Notes: generated by a model not told the origin, from the sequence alone. 64,000 nt of DNA from Firmicutes bacterium UBA1739 (GCA_002315385.1 DCHZ01000040.1:6470-70469), one strand, 5' to 3'. Shown: positions 1 to 9,400, counted from the stretch's first letter. Translations and numbers: made by a program.

Positions 1-392
1 GCGGCAGGCGTAAGAAAACTGACCGTCACTATTCTTGAGCAATCAGTGAAAACAGTATCTTTTATCAGATGTTTGTACGGATAATACTCAGTTCGTTTAT
101 CAATTATTTCCAAGGTTGATTTTTTATGTTTCAAGTACACAGTCTTCATTTTTTCATTAAGAAAAGCATCAAATATTTCATTTTTCGCTTCCTCCGAAGA
201 TACAGCAATAATCCAATCAAGCGTATTCTCACGCGGTAAAATGTATTGAGAAAACGGGTTAATCGATTTTGAATGTAGTTTTTCCGCATATTCCGGTCTT
301 ATTGTTTCCATTAATACCCCATGAAGAAGCGACGATATTTCCATTCCGTAGTTTCCGCTGTTTTGTAATGTTAAGATTATTTTTGCTAACAT
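1..392 (-). CDS. cas6: CRISPR-associated endoribonuclease Cas6, N-terminal part (runs off left edge)
   Basis: Cas6 cleaves CRISPR precursor RNA within the repeat to release guide RNAs. I read an open frame of 130 codons without a stop from an ATG at 392 to the window edge, preceded by a GGGGAG ribosome site. The N-terminus starts MLAKIILTLQNSG. Residues about 23-55 carry LLHGVLMETI, EYAEKLH and NPFSQYI, which match the Cas6 N-terminal RAMP fold (small hydrophobic strand, LHG motif, then the [N/K]P[Y/F]SQ motif). The C-terminal glycine-rich half is outside the window, so catalytic competence cannot be judged. It should lie at the start of a cas operon extending left; type III or type I-B is likely from the subfamily, but this is inference. 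The gene is AT-rich like the neighbouring restriction genes. Confidence 0.75.
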   Translation of the reverse strand, partial: MLAKIILTLQNSGNYGMEISSLLHGVLMETIRPEYAEKLHSKSINPFSQYILPRENTLDWIIAVSSEEAKNEIFDAFLNEKMKTVYLKHKKSTLEIIDKRTEYYPYKHLIKDTVFTDCSRIVTVSFLTPA

Positions 393-480
393 ATTTCTCC
401 CCTTGCCAATACAATAACCTTCGAAAAATCCCTTCACTTTTCGCAAAATGTCAGAAAGTACTATTTTAATTGTATTCTAA

Positions 481-505
481 GTAAATGACACATCATGTCA
501 TTTAC
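481..505. promoter_or_regulatory. Perfect 10-bp dyad upstream of cas6
   Basis: The sequence GTAAATGACA, a five-base loop, then TGTCATTTAC forms a perfect inverted repeat between the end of the McrB-like remnant and the cas6 start, about 90 bases before the ATG. There is no T-run after it on the minus strand, so it resembles a repressor operator more than a terminator. Its function is not known. Confidence 0.45.
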
Positions 506-514
506 GTAAAGTTT

Positions 515-1052
515 TTAAAGTATTTTCATCATTGTTTTAATCGTTTGTTCGACAACATTATTGTAATTATAAGCTTTATCTCCTTTAACAAACTCCATAG
601 AATTATATGGTGATATCATGGCTTGATATAAACTATCAATTGTATTTTCATTTACTCCGGTATTACCATAATCTTCAAGTTTTGCCAAATGACACCGTCG
701 TGCCCATTGCTTCAGTTGCCGCTATTTCAAATGTCAGATACAATTCTTTTGTATCCTTATTGAGAAGATAAACTATATAAACACCTTTCTGTGCTGATGA
801 CGTTATTCTGGTATCAAATACTGCTACCCATGGCACAGCCGTCCAGCGTCCCTTTCCATAGCTACCGACAACATTGTATGGATTGCCAATATCGGCACAA
901 TCACACAACAGATTAGGTATTTCCTTCACGATAATATCCCTGAATGAGTTTTTCCAGTCATTATTTGTTTTTACAACTTCATACACAGATGCATAATCAG
1001 ACATCAATCGCTTAAATGCGTTATGAAGTTGTGTACCGGTACTACTGTTCAT
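515..1052 (-). pseudogene. Frameshifted McrB N-terminal (DUF3578-type) domain remnant
   Basis: The first frame (675-1052, 125 residues, ATG at 1052 after AGGAGTTAC) looks like the DNA-binding N-terminal domain of McrB-type modification-dependent restriction subunits: GSYGKGRWTAVPWVAVFD followed by KGVYIVYLLNKDTKELYLTF. After about codon 115 the expected reading moves to another frame. That frame continues as QLKQWARRCHLAKLEDYG and stays open for about 45 more residues to a stop at 515. The join therefore contains a frameshift near 690-710. The AAA+ GTPase part of McrB is absent and no McrC follows. It is either a dead relic or a stand-alone truncated domain; a sequencing error is possible. 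Confidence 0.6.
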
Positions 1053-1169
1053 TGTTGTAACTCCTTAAACAATACTTTGAATGTCTACCTCTGTTTACAA
1101 GTTTTTTTCATCCAACTAAACCATTTTTCTTAAAAGATAATTGGCGTGGTTTGTTGAGATATTTTTGAA

Positions 1170-1416
1170 TTAAATTACGGGAATAGTAACCGTATTTCCG
1201 AACTGCTTATTCTGCTGAGTTTTAGTAGTTCCTGCGTGGAAACTAAACCAATCGATTTCAGCCTTATCAACAAAACCATATCAGATAAATCCCCGTAACC
1301 TTCCCCACTCCGATGGTGTCGTTGCTCGAATACCCTCACTGTTTAATGGTGACTTCTTTCATTAATGGGTAGTTTTTCAAATAAAAAGCAATCGGTTTTG
1401 CTTCGGCAAAACTAAA
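1170..1416 (-). pseudogene. Decayed C5 cytosine methyltransferase C-terminal remnant
   Basis: Reading the minus strand in shifted frames gives ATTPSEWGRLRGF, then FHAGTTKTQQNK, then KQFGNTVTIPVI before a TAA at 1170. These match the last two motifs of C5 methyltransferases: TPREWARLQGFP and QFGNSVTV are the equivalents in the intact enzyme at 2683-3696. Stops and frame changes interrupt it and motifs I-VIII are missing, so it cannot be active. It is probably the relic of an older or duplicated restriction-modification module next to the present one. Confidence 0.6.
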
Positions 1417-1566
1417 TCAATTTTTCAGAATTTCAATTGCTGTCCTTGAAAAGCCTTCCTCGGAAAGCAGTATTCCGACTTGCTCAACATAAAGCTCTCT
1501 CTTCGATTTCGATGCTTCACTTTTTTTAGATATTCCCATTAATTCATTAAGTATATCAAGTTCCAT
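1417..1566 (-). CDS. Small 49-residue ORF, possibly the 5' part of the methyltransferase relic
   Basis: An ATG at 1566 follows a good ribosome site (AGGAGGCACCC) only 20 bases after the endonuclease gene stop. The peptide (MELDILNELMGISKKSEAS and on) is hydrophilic and predicted helical, ending in a TGA at 1417. The same frame stays readable beyond the TGA as FSFAEAKPIAFYLKN and joins the methyltransferase relic, so it may be the broken front of that gene rather than an independent protein. I recognise no domain. Confidence 0.35.
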   Translation of the reverse strand: MELDILNELMGISKKSEASKSKRELYVEQVGILLSEEGFSRTAIEILKN

Positions 1567-1585
1567 ATGGGTGCCTCCTAAGACT

Positions 1586-2668
1586 CTATTGCTCTTTAAA
1601 GCGTATTTGCAGATTCAGTTTTATATACATTTTTTCGTCTTCTTCATATATAGATGCATATCCGTGTCTGGAAGTTGAAGCCCGTTCAAAATATGTATTG
1701 TCGAACAAATATTGTTTAAATTTATCACGATTGTAAATGTGATAAGCAATAACATCACCATCTGCTTTTACAACAATGTACCCTCCGTTAGAATCATTGA
1801 TGCCATACCATCGCTCAGAAGGTTCCAGTCCCAATGCCTTTGCACACAAAAATTCTTTAAATTTGTGCTCATAAAAGCCTTCCCAGGGAAATGACATTTT
1901 GTTTTCATTTTCCAAATGCTCTATAACACTTGAACAATTTGTTATATTCGTTGAATACGAAAATAACAGCATTTCAGCAATAATGTTTTCCATTTTGCTG
2001 TCAATCATCTGAAGGTTTCCGGCGAAAACTGAATTCGCAGGCTTTACATAACTGATTTTTCCTCCCAGTGAAATAATTTCAGCGATTCTATCCATAATTT
2101 TTGTTCGGGTATCAATGCTATTTATGGCTTCCATTTGTGTCTTGTTTATTCCCGACACTTCATATATGAAGTTCGTTGCTCCGGATGCGTTTAACAGCGT
2201 CGGTGCTCCACCTAAATAAGATTTTATACTAAACCCCATAATCTGATCTATTCCGGTATTGGTATCATGAACTTCCATTTTGATATCCGTCACATCTGTT
2301 GAAGGCGCGGCCAATCTCTTGCATCCGATTGAATTTAAAAAAACTTCACCATGATTAATACTGAATTGTCTTCCTCTTGCAGATAAAATATCCTGTAATA
2401 ATAATTTTGCCTCCGCTTTAAACTCTTCTTTTGTCATAGTTTTACACAAAGACGAATTCTTACTGATTTCAACCAATGTATCGTTTTTTACCATAAAATC
2501 AATTTCAACGTTTTTATCTTCCTTGCGAATAATTCGAATAATAGGGAAACACATTCGGGTTATCCTTTGAAGATGTTCGTCAGCGGCATATAGTTCACTT
2601 TCCCCTATAAGGTATACCAAAACATAAAACTCGCTCCAATCTCCTTTATTCTTGCTTCCTATAATCAC
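1586..2668 (-). CDS. HpaII-family type II restriction endonuclease
   Basis: This is a predicted endonuclease of the HpaII family, whose characterised member cuts CCGG. The 360-residue protein begins MIIGSKNKGDWSEFYVLVYL and has the family blocks GFSIKSYLGGAPTLLNASGAT near residues 145-165 and FPWEGFYEHKFKEFLCAKAL near 265. The acidic and lysine residues around GFSIKS are the likely metal-binding PD-(D/E)xK-type core, by family knowledge. It is the last gene of the vsr-methyltransferase-endonuclease set, 14 bases after the methyltransferase stop. Being co-transcribed behind the methyltransferase fits protection preceding cutting. CCGG specificity is inferred from family and partner, not shown. 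The frame is intact. Confidence 0.85.
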   Translation of the reverse strand: MIIGSKNKGDWSEFYVLVYLIGESELYAADEHLQRITRMCFPIIRIIRKEDKNVEIDFMVKNDTLVEISKNSSLCKTMTKEEFKAEAKLLLQDILSARGRQFSINHGEVFLNSIGCKRLAAPSTDVTDIKMEVHDTNTGIDQIMGFSIKSYLGGAPTLLNASGATNFIYEVSGINKTQMEAINSIDTRTKIMDRIAEIISLGGKISYVKPANSVFAGNLQMIDSKMENIIAEMLLFSYSTNITNCSSVIEHLENENKMSFPWEGFYEHKFKEFLCAKALGLEPSERWYGINDSNGGYIVVKADGDVIAYHIYNRDKFKQYLFDNTYFERASTSRHGYASIYEEDEKMYIKLNLQIRFKEQ

Positions 2669-2682
2669 AATTATATCCCCCT

Positions 2683-3696
2683 CTATTTCCGTTCTTGTGA
2701 GAATAAAACTTTTTTTATCTCATTTGCTATTGCCTCAATAACATTTACCGTAACACTGTTTCCAAACTGTTTATAAAGGTGAGTATCTGCCAAAACCAGT
2801 TTAAAACTATCCGGGAAGCCCTGCAGTCGTGCCCATTCCCGAGGAGTCATTTTTCTAATATCTTCTTTATTTATATCTCCTTTAATATGAGTTACCGGTA
2901 TCATACTGTGTGGTCGTTGATCGATAATCAGATTTCTTTCACGTCCCATACCTCCACACACAATTGCACCTGCAATTCCATCCCATTCGCGGATTTCATA
3001 TCCAAATCCATGTCCTGCTGCTTCATGTCGTGCTTTATGACGCCGAAGGGTTTCAACATAGACATCTGACAGATAATAATTTGCCGGTATCGGGGCATCC
3101 TGAATAATATCAACTATTCTTTTTGTATCATCGCTTCCTTCCGGAAATCTAAATGTACTGCTGTCAATATCATTTCTAAAACACACAAGGTAAATACGTT
3201 CTCTGTTTTGCGGAACACCAAAGTCTTTGCTGTTTAATACTTTGTCAAAAACGGTATATCCGATTTCTTTAAAAGCACCTTTTATTATTTTAAATGTGCG
3301 CCCTCTGTCATGTATAGCAAGACCTTTTACATTTTCGCAAAAAATAACTTCGGGTTTATGTTCTTCGCATATTCTTACAACATCCTGAAACAAAGTTCCG
3401 CGACATTTCCCCTTATAATCGTCATCAAAACCCATACGTTTTCCCGCGAGTGAAAACGCCTGGCATGGGAATCCGGCTAAACAAATATCAAAAGCGGGTA
3501 TTTCTTTTTCATCAATTTGGGTAATATCTCCGGCAATTTCAAAAGAATCATTAAAGTTCGCTTTATATGTCCTTTGAGCAAATGTATCCCATTCGCTTAC
3601 AAACACGGTTTCTATTCTATCACCGAAAGCTCGATCAAATCCTATTCTTATTCCTCCAATGCCTGCAAACAAATCAATTGATTTAATCTTTTCCAT
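2683..3696 (-). CDS. DNA (cytosine-5) methyltransferase of the HpaII-like system
   Basis: Transfers a methyl group from S-adenosylmethionine to cytosine C5, protecting the cognate site of the adjacent endonuclease. All C5-methyltransferase signatures are present in the 337 residues: SIDLFAGIGG (SAM binding, residues 6-15), GFPCQAFSLAG with catalytic Cys78, the ENV motif at 121-123, VPQNRERIYLV with Gln163-Arg165-Arg167, and QFGNSVTVNVIEAIA at the C-terminus. The start at 3696 (MEKIKSIDLF) is chosen over an upstream in-frame start because the product then begins right at motif I, and it overlaps the vsr stop by 14 bases, implying translational coupling. Confidence 0.92.
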   Translation of the reverse strand: MEKIKSIDLFAGIGGIRIGFDRAFGDRIETVFVSEWDTFAQRTYKANFNDSFEIAGDITQIDEKEIPAFDICLAGFPCQAFSLAGKRMGFDDDYKGKCRGTLFQDVVRICEEHKPEVIFCENVKGLAIHDRGRTFKIIKGAFKEIGYTVFDKVLNSKDFGVPQNRERIYLVCFRNDIDSSTFRFPEGSDDTKRIVDIIQDAPIPANYYLSDVYVETLRRHKARHEAAGHGFGYEIREWDGIAGAIVCGGMGRERNLIIDQRPHSMIPVTHIKGDINKEDIRKMTPREWARLQGFPDSFKLVLADTHLYKQFGNSVTVNVIEAIANEIKKVLFSQERK

Positions 3697-4102
3697 CTTT
3701 TCCAATTGCCTCCAAAATAGTCTGTACACATTCATTTAAATGCTTTTTTACATCTCTACCCCAAAATCTTAGTACTGTCCAACCTTCATTATGCAAATGC
3801 TCCGTAACTTCAATATCTCTTTGAATATTTCTTTCAATTTTAGGTATCCAAAACTCTTTATTACTTTTAATATCTTTTTTTCGGTTTTCCCAATCATATC
3901 CGTGCCAAAATTCACCATCAATAAACACCGCAACTTTTTTTGTTTTCCATGCAATGTCCGGATGACCAAAAACATCCTTTACATTTTTACGATAGCGAAT
4001 TCCTTTTTCCCAAAGAGCATGCCTTAATAATAACTCAATCCCCGAGTCCTTATTTTTAACTTGTTTCATGTTATAACTAATCTGTTCTTTCGTCTTATTC
4101 AC
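3683..4102 (-). CDS. vsr: Very short patch repair endonuclease (Vsr)
   Basis: Vsr nicks next to T:G mismatches made when 5-methylcytosine deaminates, starting repair. The 139-residue protein has the family pattern: SGIELLLRHALWEKGIRYRKN, FGHPDIAW with the metal-binding aspartate, VAVFIDGEFWHG, then SNKEFWIPKIERNIQRD and GWTVLRFWGRDV. It overlaps the methyltransferase and is first in the operon. The best-known Vsr protects Dcm sites; here the pairing predicts repair at the sequence the HpaII-like methylase marks. The start at 4102 is followed directly by the conserved part and there is no better alternative. Confidence 0.9.
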   Translation of the reverse strand: MNKTKEQISYNMKQVKNKDSGIELLLRHALWEKGIRYRKNVKDVFGHPDIAWKTKKVAVFIDGEFWHGYDWENRKKDIKSNKEFWIPKIERNIQRDIEVTEHLHNEGWTVLRFWGRDVKKHLNECVQTILEAIGKDGKD

Positions 4103-4375
4103 AAAATCACTCCAAGTCTAATTACATAAATAAATCTCAGGCTATTCCTTTATTGGCAAATAATACATGGCGTATCGAAACTATATTTAGTACAGGGAAT
4201 GTTGATACCCATTCTACACTTAATAATCAATGTTTTGCTCATTTATTAATTCAATCAAAGATATTCCCGCAGGCAAAAATATTATTTCTAATTTCAAAAG
4301 AATAATTTATTTTTAGCTACTATCCGTTAAATTATATCATAATATTCGTGTTGCCGAAACACCCCAAAAAACAAA
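4103..4375. other. Gap upstream of vsr with a short open plus-strand stretch
   Basis: This AT-rich gap should hold the promoter of the vsr operon, although I see no clear -35/-10 pair. On the plus strand a frame of about 60 codons ending in TAA near 4303 reads SQAIPLLANNTWRIETIF and HSTLNNQCFAHLLIQSK. It has no good start codon or ribosome site. It looks protein-like but I recognise no family; it could be the tail of a decayed gene cut by an insertion. Confidence 0.25.
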
Positions 4376-4418
4376 AATCCCGGCACCCTCCCCGAAGCTA
4401 CTGCCTCAGGGCCGGGAT
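4358..4418 (-). terminator. Rho-independent terminator after ssb
   Basis: On the minus strand ATCCCGGC, a loop containing GTAGCTTCGGGGAGGG, and GCCGGGAT form a GC-rich stem, followed by TTTTTGTTTTTT. It sits just after the ssb stop and marks the left limit of the long element transcript. Confidence 0.8.
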
Positions 4419-4445
4419 GCCGGTCACTTTATCTTCGTTTTCTGT

Positions 4446-4931
4446 CTATTTTTCTTCTTCCATATATCGTCTTTCTCTGTTCTGACTGTTGTTTCTCATT
4501 CGATTATCCGGGCGGTATGTGATTTCTTTCACACCGTCCATATCAGCAAAAGGGCTTTTGTCCCTTTCTGCCGCCATATGGTCTTTCAGAACTGTGTTGA
4601 ATTCATTGTAGATATTCTGCGAATGGTCTATGTACTGCACGGTGTAACCCATTGCAATATGCGATGAGTCGTTCCGGCGGTCTTTTACCTCAACACTTCT
4701 CGCCATTCCGATGAATTCAATCAGGTCACCTTTTCCATATTTTGAAAGCTCCTTTGCCTGCTCGTTAAACGCGGTTATCGGAACCGGAACATCGGAAACA
4801 TTCTCCCCCTTTTCACCTGTCCATACATATACAACATTGTTTGTTACAAGAAATTCCTCCTGACTGTTTCTGCTCACACGCTTCGTCAGTTCCGGATCTC
4901 TTCCGAGTCTTCCTTTAATTACATTAAGCAT
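4446..4931 (-). CDS. ssb: Single-stranded DNA-binding protein (element-encoded)
   Basis: An OB-fold ssDNA-binding protein of 161 residues. It starts MLNVIKGRLGRDPELTKRV and has the SSB pattern VPVPITAFNEQAKELSKYGKGDLIEFIGMARS. The C-terminus is not the acidic DDDIPF type but ends RRYMEEEK, so interaction with host SSB partners may differ. Start 4931 is preferred over the upstream in-frame ATG at 4967 because GGAG lies seven bases upstream and homologous SSBs begin here. Lying last in the element transcript, next to the ArdC-like gene, it probably coats the transferred strand in the recipient. Confidence 0.75.
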   Translation of the reverse strand: MLNVIKGRLGRDPELTKRVSRNSQEEFLVTNNVVYVWTGEKGENVSDVPVPITAFNEQAKELSKYGKGDLIEFIGMARSVEVKDRRNDSSHIAMGYTVQYIDHSQNIYNEFNTVLKDHMAAERDKSPFADMDGVKEITYRPDNRMRNNSQNRERRYMEEEK

Positions 4932-5236
4932 AATAATCTCCATTCCGCCGCCTTTGGCCGGCGGCACAAATATTAATGAAAGTGTTTCACGCCTTCAATT
5001 CTTGGTGTTATAATTAATTAGATTATCAAGGCATCCCGGCATCACTATCAGATGCACCCACCCGTTTTGTTATTGATGTGCAGGTGCACCTCTTTTCTTA
5101 GGTGGGAATACCGTAAAAATGGTTCACAAGGTGAGCCTTCTTTTCGTGCCCAATTCATGTTTTGATGTCAAATTACTTTCTTTCACACTAATTCCTCCTT
5201 AATTTCCGCCTGAATCTGCTGTTTTTCAGGCTTTGT

Positions 5237-6235
5237 TCAGCGCTCCGGGTTCATATCCCGGAAATCGTTTCCCGCAGTTATTTCCCGTATCCGGTTTTTT
5301 TCAGAAACCATCCGGTTTTCATGTCCGGCTTCTCTGTTTTTTTCTTCCGTAAACTCATTAAACTTTTCCTCAATCCCGGTTATCATTTCGTTAGAAGTTT
5401 TCCGGATAATCTCAAGGCTTTTTCTCAGCTCGTCGGTATTCCTTCCTTTACACCATGCAGCAAGGTACGGAAATGAGTATTCGGAAGTATCAAGTGACAG
5501 AAATGAAGCCACTATACAGGCATTACTCTCCGCCTCCAGTTCTCTGGTCATCCTGTCCTTCTTTATCCCGCTGTCATCCTGCTTCTCATTTTCAGGTGAG
5601 TGCATCAGACTGTGGGAAATCTCATGAAGCATGGTCTTGATATTCTGCATTTCGCTCATTCCTTCATTTATTACGATTCTGCCTTCGGCAAAACTGCAGT
5701 ATCCCTTAACCTCTCCCCGAAGCTTTTCAAATGAAATCGGCAAAGGTGAAACCGCCTTCAGAGCTTCAACAATGGCAGGATAGTCCCTGACTTCACCCTG
5801 AAGCTCGTTCATCAGCTGCGGAAGCGGCTCCCCCTCTGTCTGCGCATAATCATAAACATACATCGGCATAAATCCGGGAACTGTTTTTATCTCCTTATCA
5901 GTCCTGACATTTCCGAAAGAATCTGTTTTTGTTACTTCAGCTTCCACTTTTCTCGGACTGTACCCAATAATTCTGATTCCTTTTTCGCCGGCTTTCACAT
6001 TTCTGTTGAAATTCTTCTTCCATGAAGCGTACCCGGCAACCATAGAAGCATCCGGTCGCTGGGCGAATATCAGCATTACATTTCCGTAGCTGTAATTATG
6101 GAATTTCGACATTGCTTTAAGGTAATTCCTGTAATTCTCGGATTCAAAAACTTCCTGCACGCCTTTTTCAATCCGCTCAAGCATTTCGCTGATTTTTTCA
6201 GACCTTGAAGATTTTGTTTTTATCTGTCTTTTCAT
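5237..6235 (-). CDS. ArdC-like antirestriction protein (ssDNA-binding domain plus HExxH metallopeptidase)
   Basis: ArdC-type proteins bind incoming single-stranded DNA and protect it from host restriction. The 332-residue protein has the N-terminal ssDNA-binding module (YRNYLKAMSKFHNYSYGNVMLI and GYASWKKNFNRNVKAGEKGIRI, residues about 35-95) and a C-terminal zinc-peptidase motif HEISH at His204-Glu205-His208, with a downstream acidic helix ELEAESNACIVASF giving the third ligand. The tail after residue 290 is charged. On conjugative elements this gene is usually expressed early in the recipient. Its position beside ssb and opposite the HpaII-like system is consistent with that role, which I infer from the family. 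Confidence 0.8.
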   Translation of the reverse strand: MKRQIKTKSSRSEKISEMLERIEKGVQEVFESENYRNYLKAMSKFHNYSYGNVMLIFAQRPDASMVAGYASWKKNFNRNVKAGEKGIRIIGYSPRKVEAEVTKTDSFGNVRTDKEIKTVPGFMPMYVYDYAQTEGEPLPQLMNELQGEVRDYPAIVEALKAVSPLPISFEKLRGEVKGYCSFAEGRIVINEGMSEMQNIKTMLHEISHSLMHSPENEKQDDSGIKKDRMTRELEAESNACIVASFLSLDTSEYSFPYLAAWCKGRNTDELRKSLEIIRKTSNEMITGIEEKFNEFTEEKNREAGHENRMVSEKNRIREITAGNDFRDMNPER

Positions 6236-6256
6236 TCATTTTCTCCATATAACCCT

Positions 6257-6397
6257 TCATTTTTTTACAGAAAGCCGACATATATTACACTGAACTCCGA
6301 AATTTCTCCGGTAATTCGCGTATACATGCCGGTCTGTTTTCCCGCAGCTGTTGCAGACACTATGAGTCATACAGGTATTCCAATCCTGCCAATTCAT
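6257..6397 (-). CDS. Small zinc-ribbon-like protein (46 residues)
   Basis: A short frame beginning MNWQDWNTCM carries two CxxC pairs, VCNSCG and CNICR, separated by 18 residues, as in zinc ribbons, and ends in VKK. It lies between the giant surface protein and the ArdC-like gene with the same orientation and short spacers, so co-transcription is likely. An upstream in-frame extension to 6505 overlaps the 3' end of the giant gene and is unlikely to be used. The ribosome site is weak (AGAGTG). Function unknown; a small DNA-binding regulator is one possibility. Confidence 0.5.
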   Translation of the reverse strand: MNWQDWNTCMTHSVCNSCGKTDRHVYANYRRNFGVQCNICRLSVKK

Positions 6398-6416
6398 CAC
6401 TCTGCATCGAGCCGCA

Positions 6417-9400
6417 TTAATATTTCCTGTGATAATCCCAGTATTTATACTTATCATCCACGATGACGGGAACTTCACACTCCAGCGGTTCATGTCCGTC
6501 ATCATAGTATGCGGTGAAGATAAATATTAGCTCTGTTGCCGTATCGCTGCTCCATCGCTTCTTCATTTCATTGCTCCAAAGTCTGCCGGAAAAGGTTTCC
6601 ACCGGCCCGTTTTCTCCGTCTTCCGATGCGGTTTTACTCATCACAGTCAGATAATCTGTTCCCTTTATCTCGCAGGTCACTTCCGAAGGCTCTCCCTCGA
6701 CATCAGATATGAGCAGGAACCTTTCACCACTCCAGAACACATTTGTTCCGCGCTTTTTCGGGTCGCTCTGAAGCACATATTCCGAAAACTCCATAGGATA
6801 ATCTATATCATCACCAAACCGGCTGCGGTTAAACCGTATCCGGTTATTGTCCCAGTCAGGCGTATGATAAACCCTGCCGGTAATGCTGTAGACCTTGTCG
6901 GGCGTGGTCCGTATTACCGTAAATTCATACTCCTTCATATCAAGCCCGTCATCGTCCTGAGTGGTACATACCACCCTGTAATCTCCGGGAATTCCCTTTA
7001 TTACATTCGTCTCACACTGAGGATATGAACCGGTTTTCTCATCATAATTTACAAAATTATCTCTGAATGTTTCGATTTTTTCAAAGTAGGCCGCCACTTC
7101 ACTCCTGTAATAGACTTCTATTACAACTGTCTGTTCATCATGTTCATCGCCGTCATCAACCGAAGCCTTCATCGTAAAGTCATCCTTCTGATTTACCGGA
7201 TGCGGATCTGTGGTAAGACCGGTAACTTCCGGAACATGTCCATTTAACGGATCCTCCCCATCATCCGTATCGTCTTCCTTCACACCGCCATCCCTGATAT
7301 AAAATGTGATTGATACTACATTTGATTCTTTATCATAAGGAGCGCTTCCCGTATTGTCCTCCTGCCAGTGCTCCACAGTGTATTTTCCGTCTACGTAAAA
7401 GCAGGTTATCGGCTCGGAAAGAATCCCTCCGGTTCCCTCGGAAACGTTCCCGTACCGGTCAACAATGTATGCTGCATCGGGATGCTCACCGTCATTAAAT
7501 GGCGTATGAGTATATCTCCAGTATGATTTTTTGCTCGGGTCATCCTCATAGTCGGAATAATGCACTTCGTAAACTATGGTCTCGCCTTTATCATATGTCA
7601 GCGGCGCTTTCTCCGACGGCTTCGGCACTTCCTCTTCCGTCACTTTCAGCACTCCGCCCTTCACAGACCAGGCTCCGGCAGCTTCATCGCTGTAGATGTT
7701 TTCTTCTGTCGCATATATCTTATGACCGTGGTCGAGATAATAAATCTTAAAATCACAGATGCTCCATCTGTCATCATCTGAGAAAAAAGTGAATGTCGTT
7801 TTCCCGTCATCGCTGAAATTCTTATACAAAAGGCATCTTTTCCCATCCATAGTTACTCCGTATTCTTCATCCACTGACAGGTTATATACATCCGTATCGA
7901 TGTTCAGAACCTTTGCCGACACTTTCTTAATCTCCGCCATGCTGATTACAGTCACTTTGTTTACCTTTTCACTTCTGCAATAACCGCCGGCTGTAAAGCT
8001 GCTGCTGTCTTTCACAAAGCTTAAAGGTCCCGCATTATGCACGAGAGAATTACCGGGAATATCTTTAAATTCTTTTACTGCTTCTGCTCCGGAGCAGGTA
8101 ATTATATCCTTTGTCATTTTTGCTTTGTCCGGGGTCATATAGATACTGTCATAATACCGGTATCCGCTTCCGGATTCGGTAAGAAAATTCCTGTCCGAAA
8201 CAGCAAAGTTTCCGGGATAGTTATAAACACCTGTTCTGCTTCCCTCATCAATACCGGAGAGTGCATACGTGAGTTTTACGTCATACAGAAGTCTGTTGTC
8301 TGTATTTTTGAATTCCATCAGCTGCATGTTGCTGTAAAGATTTGTTTCCCTGAACCCGAAGTAATAAGGCGTTACCTTAATCAGTCCCGGATATGAATAC
8401 GAAACGAATTCATTATTATCAAAAGGTGATTCCGTACTGAATTTATCCGCATAGGGCATGGTGCTTTCAATATTTACCGATACCGTATCTGTATGATTTT
8501 CCGCATATTCCGAAATATCATAAACAGTAAATGAACCGATTTCACGGACAGGCGAAATACTTCCGCTGACTGTATTCCGGGTTCCCGAAATGTTTCTCGT
8601 GCTCCCGGAAAAATCTTCGGTCTCATCTGAAGGCTTCGCATAATAGAGTGCAAGGTTATCGATAAACATGTTGTATGTGAGAATTTTGCTTCCTGCGGTC
8701 TGGCTTCCTCCAAAACTTATTGTATTTACTCCTTCCGAAAGCGGGACTGTAACAGCCTGATTATCAAGTCCGGTTCCTCTTTCCTCAATTCTCCTGAAAA
8801 ACACCTGCTCCCCGTTGTTTTTAATGAGTATTTCGTTCATTAAAGATGCACTGCCGGCTTCAAGACTTACATCAAAAGTTAATAATGCTTTTCTTCCTTC
8901 CAGTTTTCCGGTATCCACCGTAACTGTTTTTTCAGCTGCCGAATAATTCGTTCCCGATTTACAGCCTTCGAGATTAAGAGATATAATATTAAACCTTCCA
9001 TCGGTAATGGCAGATTTGGGCTCTGCCTCCGAATAGGAAAAACTGTCATTTAATGAATCCGGTGTTTCATAGTCTTCAACCTCCGCGGAAACCACGCGGT
9101 ACTCTTTCTTGTTAAAAAGACCGCTTTTTTCCACAGCCGCATCTTCACCGCCCGAAGTTTCATTTTTTTCAATATCGACTTTTACATTACCGTTTGAAGT
9201 GTATTCATAGTAATACTTTCTTCCGGCTTCAAGGTTAAAGGTTCCGGAAATACATGAAGCTGCCGCACCGGTTTTCGTTACCTGAAGTACATTTCTGTAA
9301 GAGGAATTTACCGCATTTGAAATTACATTTCCTAGTTTTGAATAAAAGTTGTCCGAAACAGTCACTTCGTAAACGCTCCCGCCGCCGGCTTCAATTTCGT

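Noticed and set aside
6397..6505. N-terminal extension of the small zinc-ribbon ORF
   Set aside because: It would overlap the 3' end of the giant protein in another frame, and the cysteines lie only in the shorter form.
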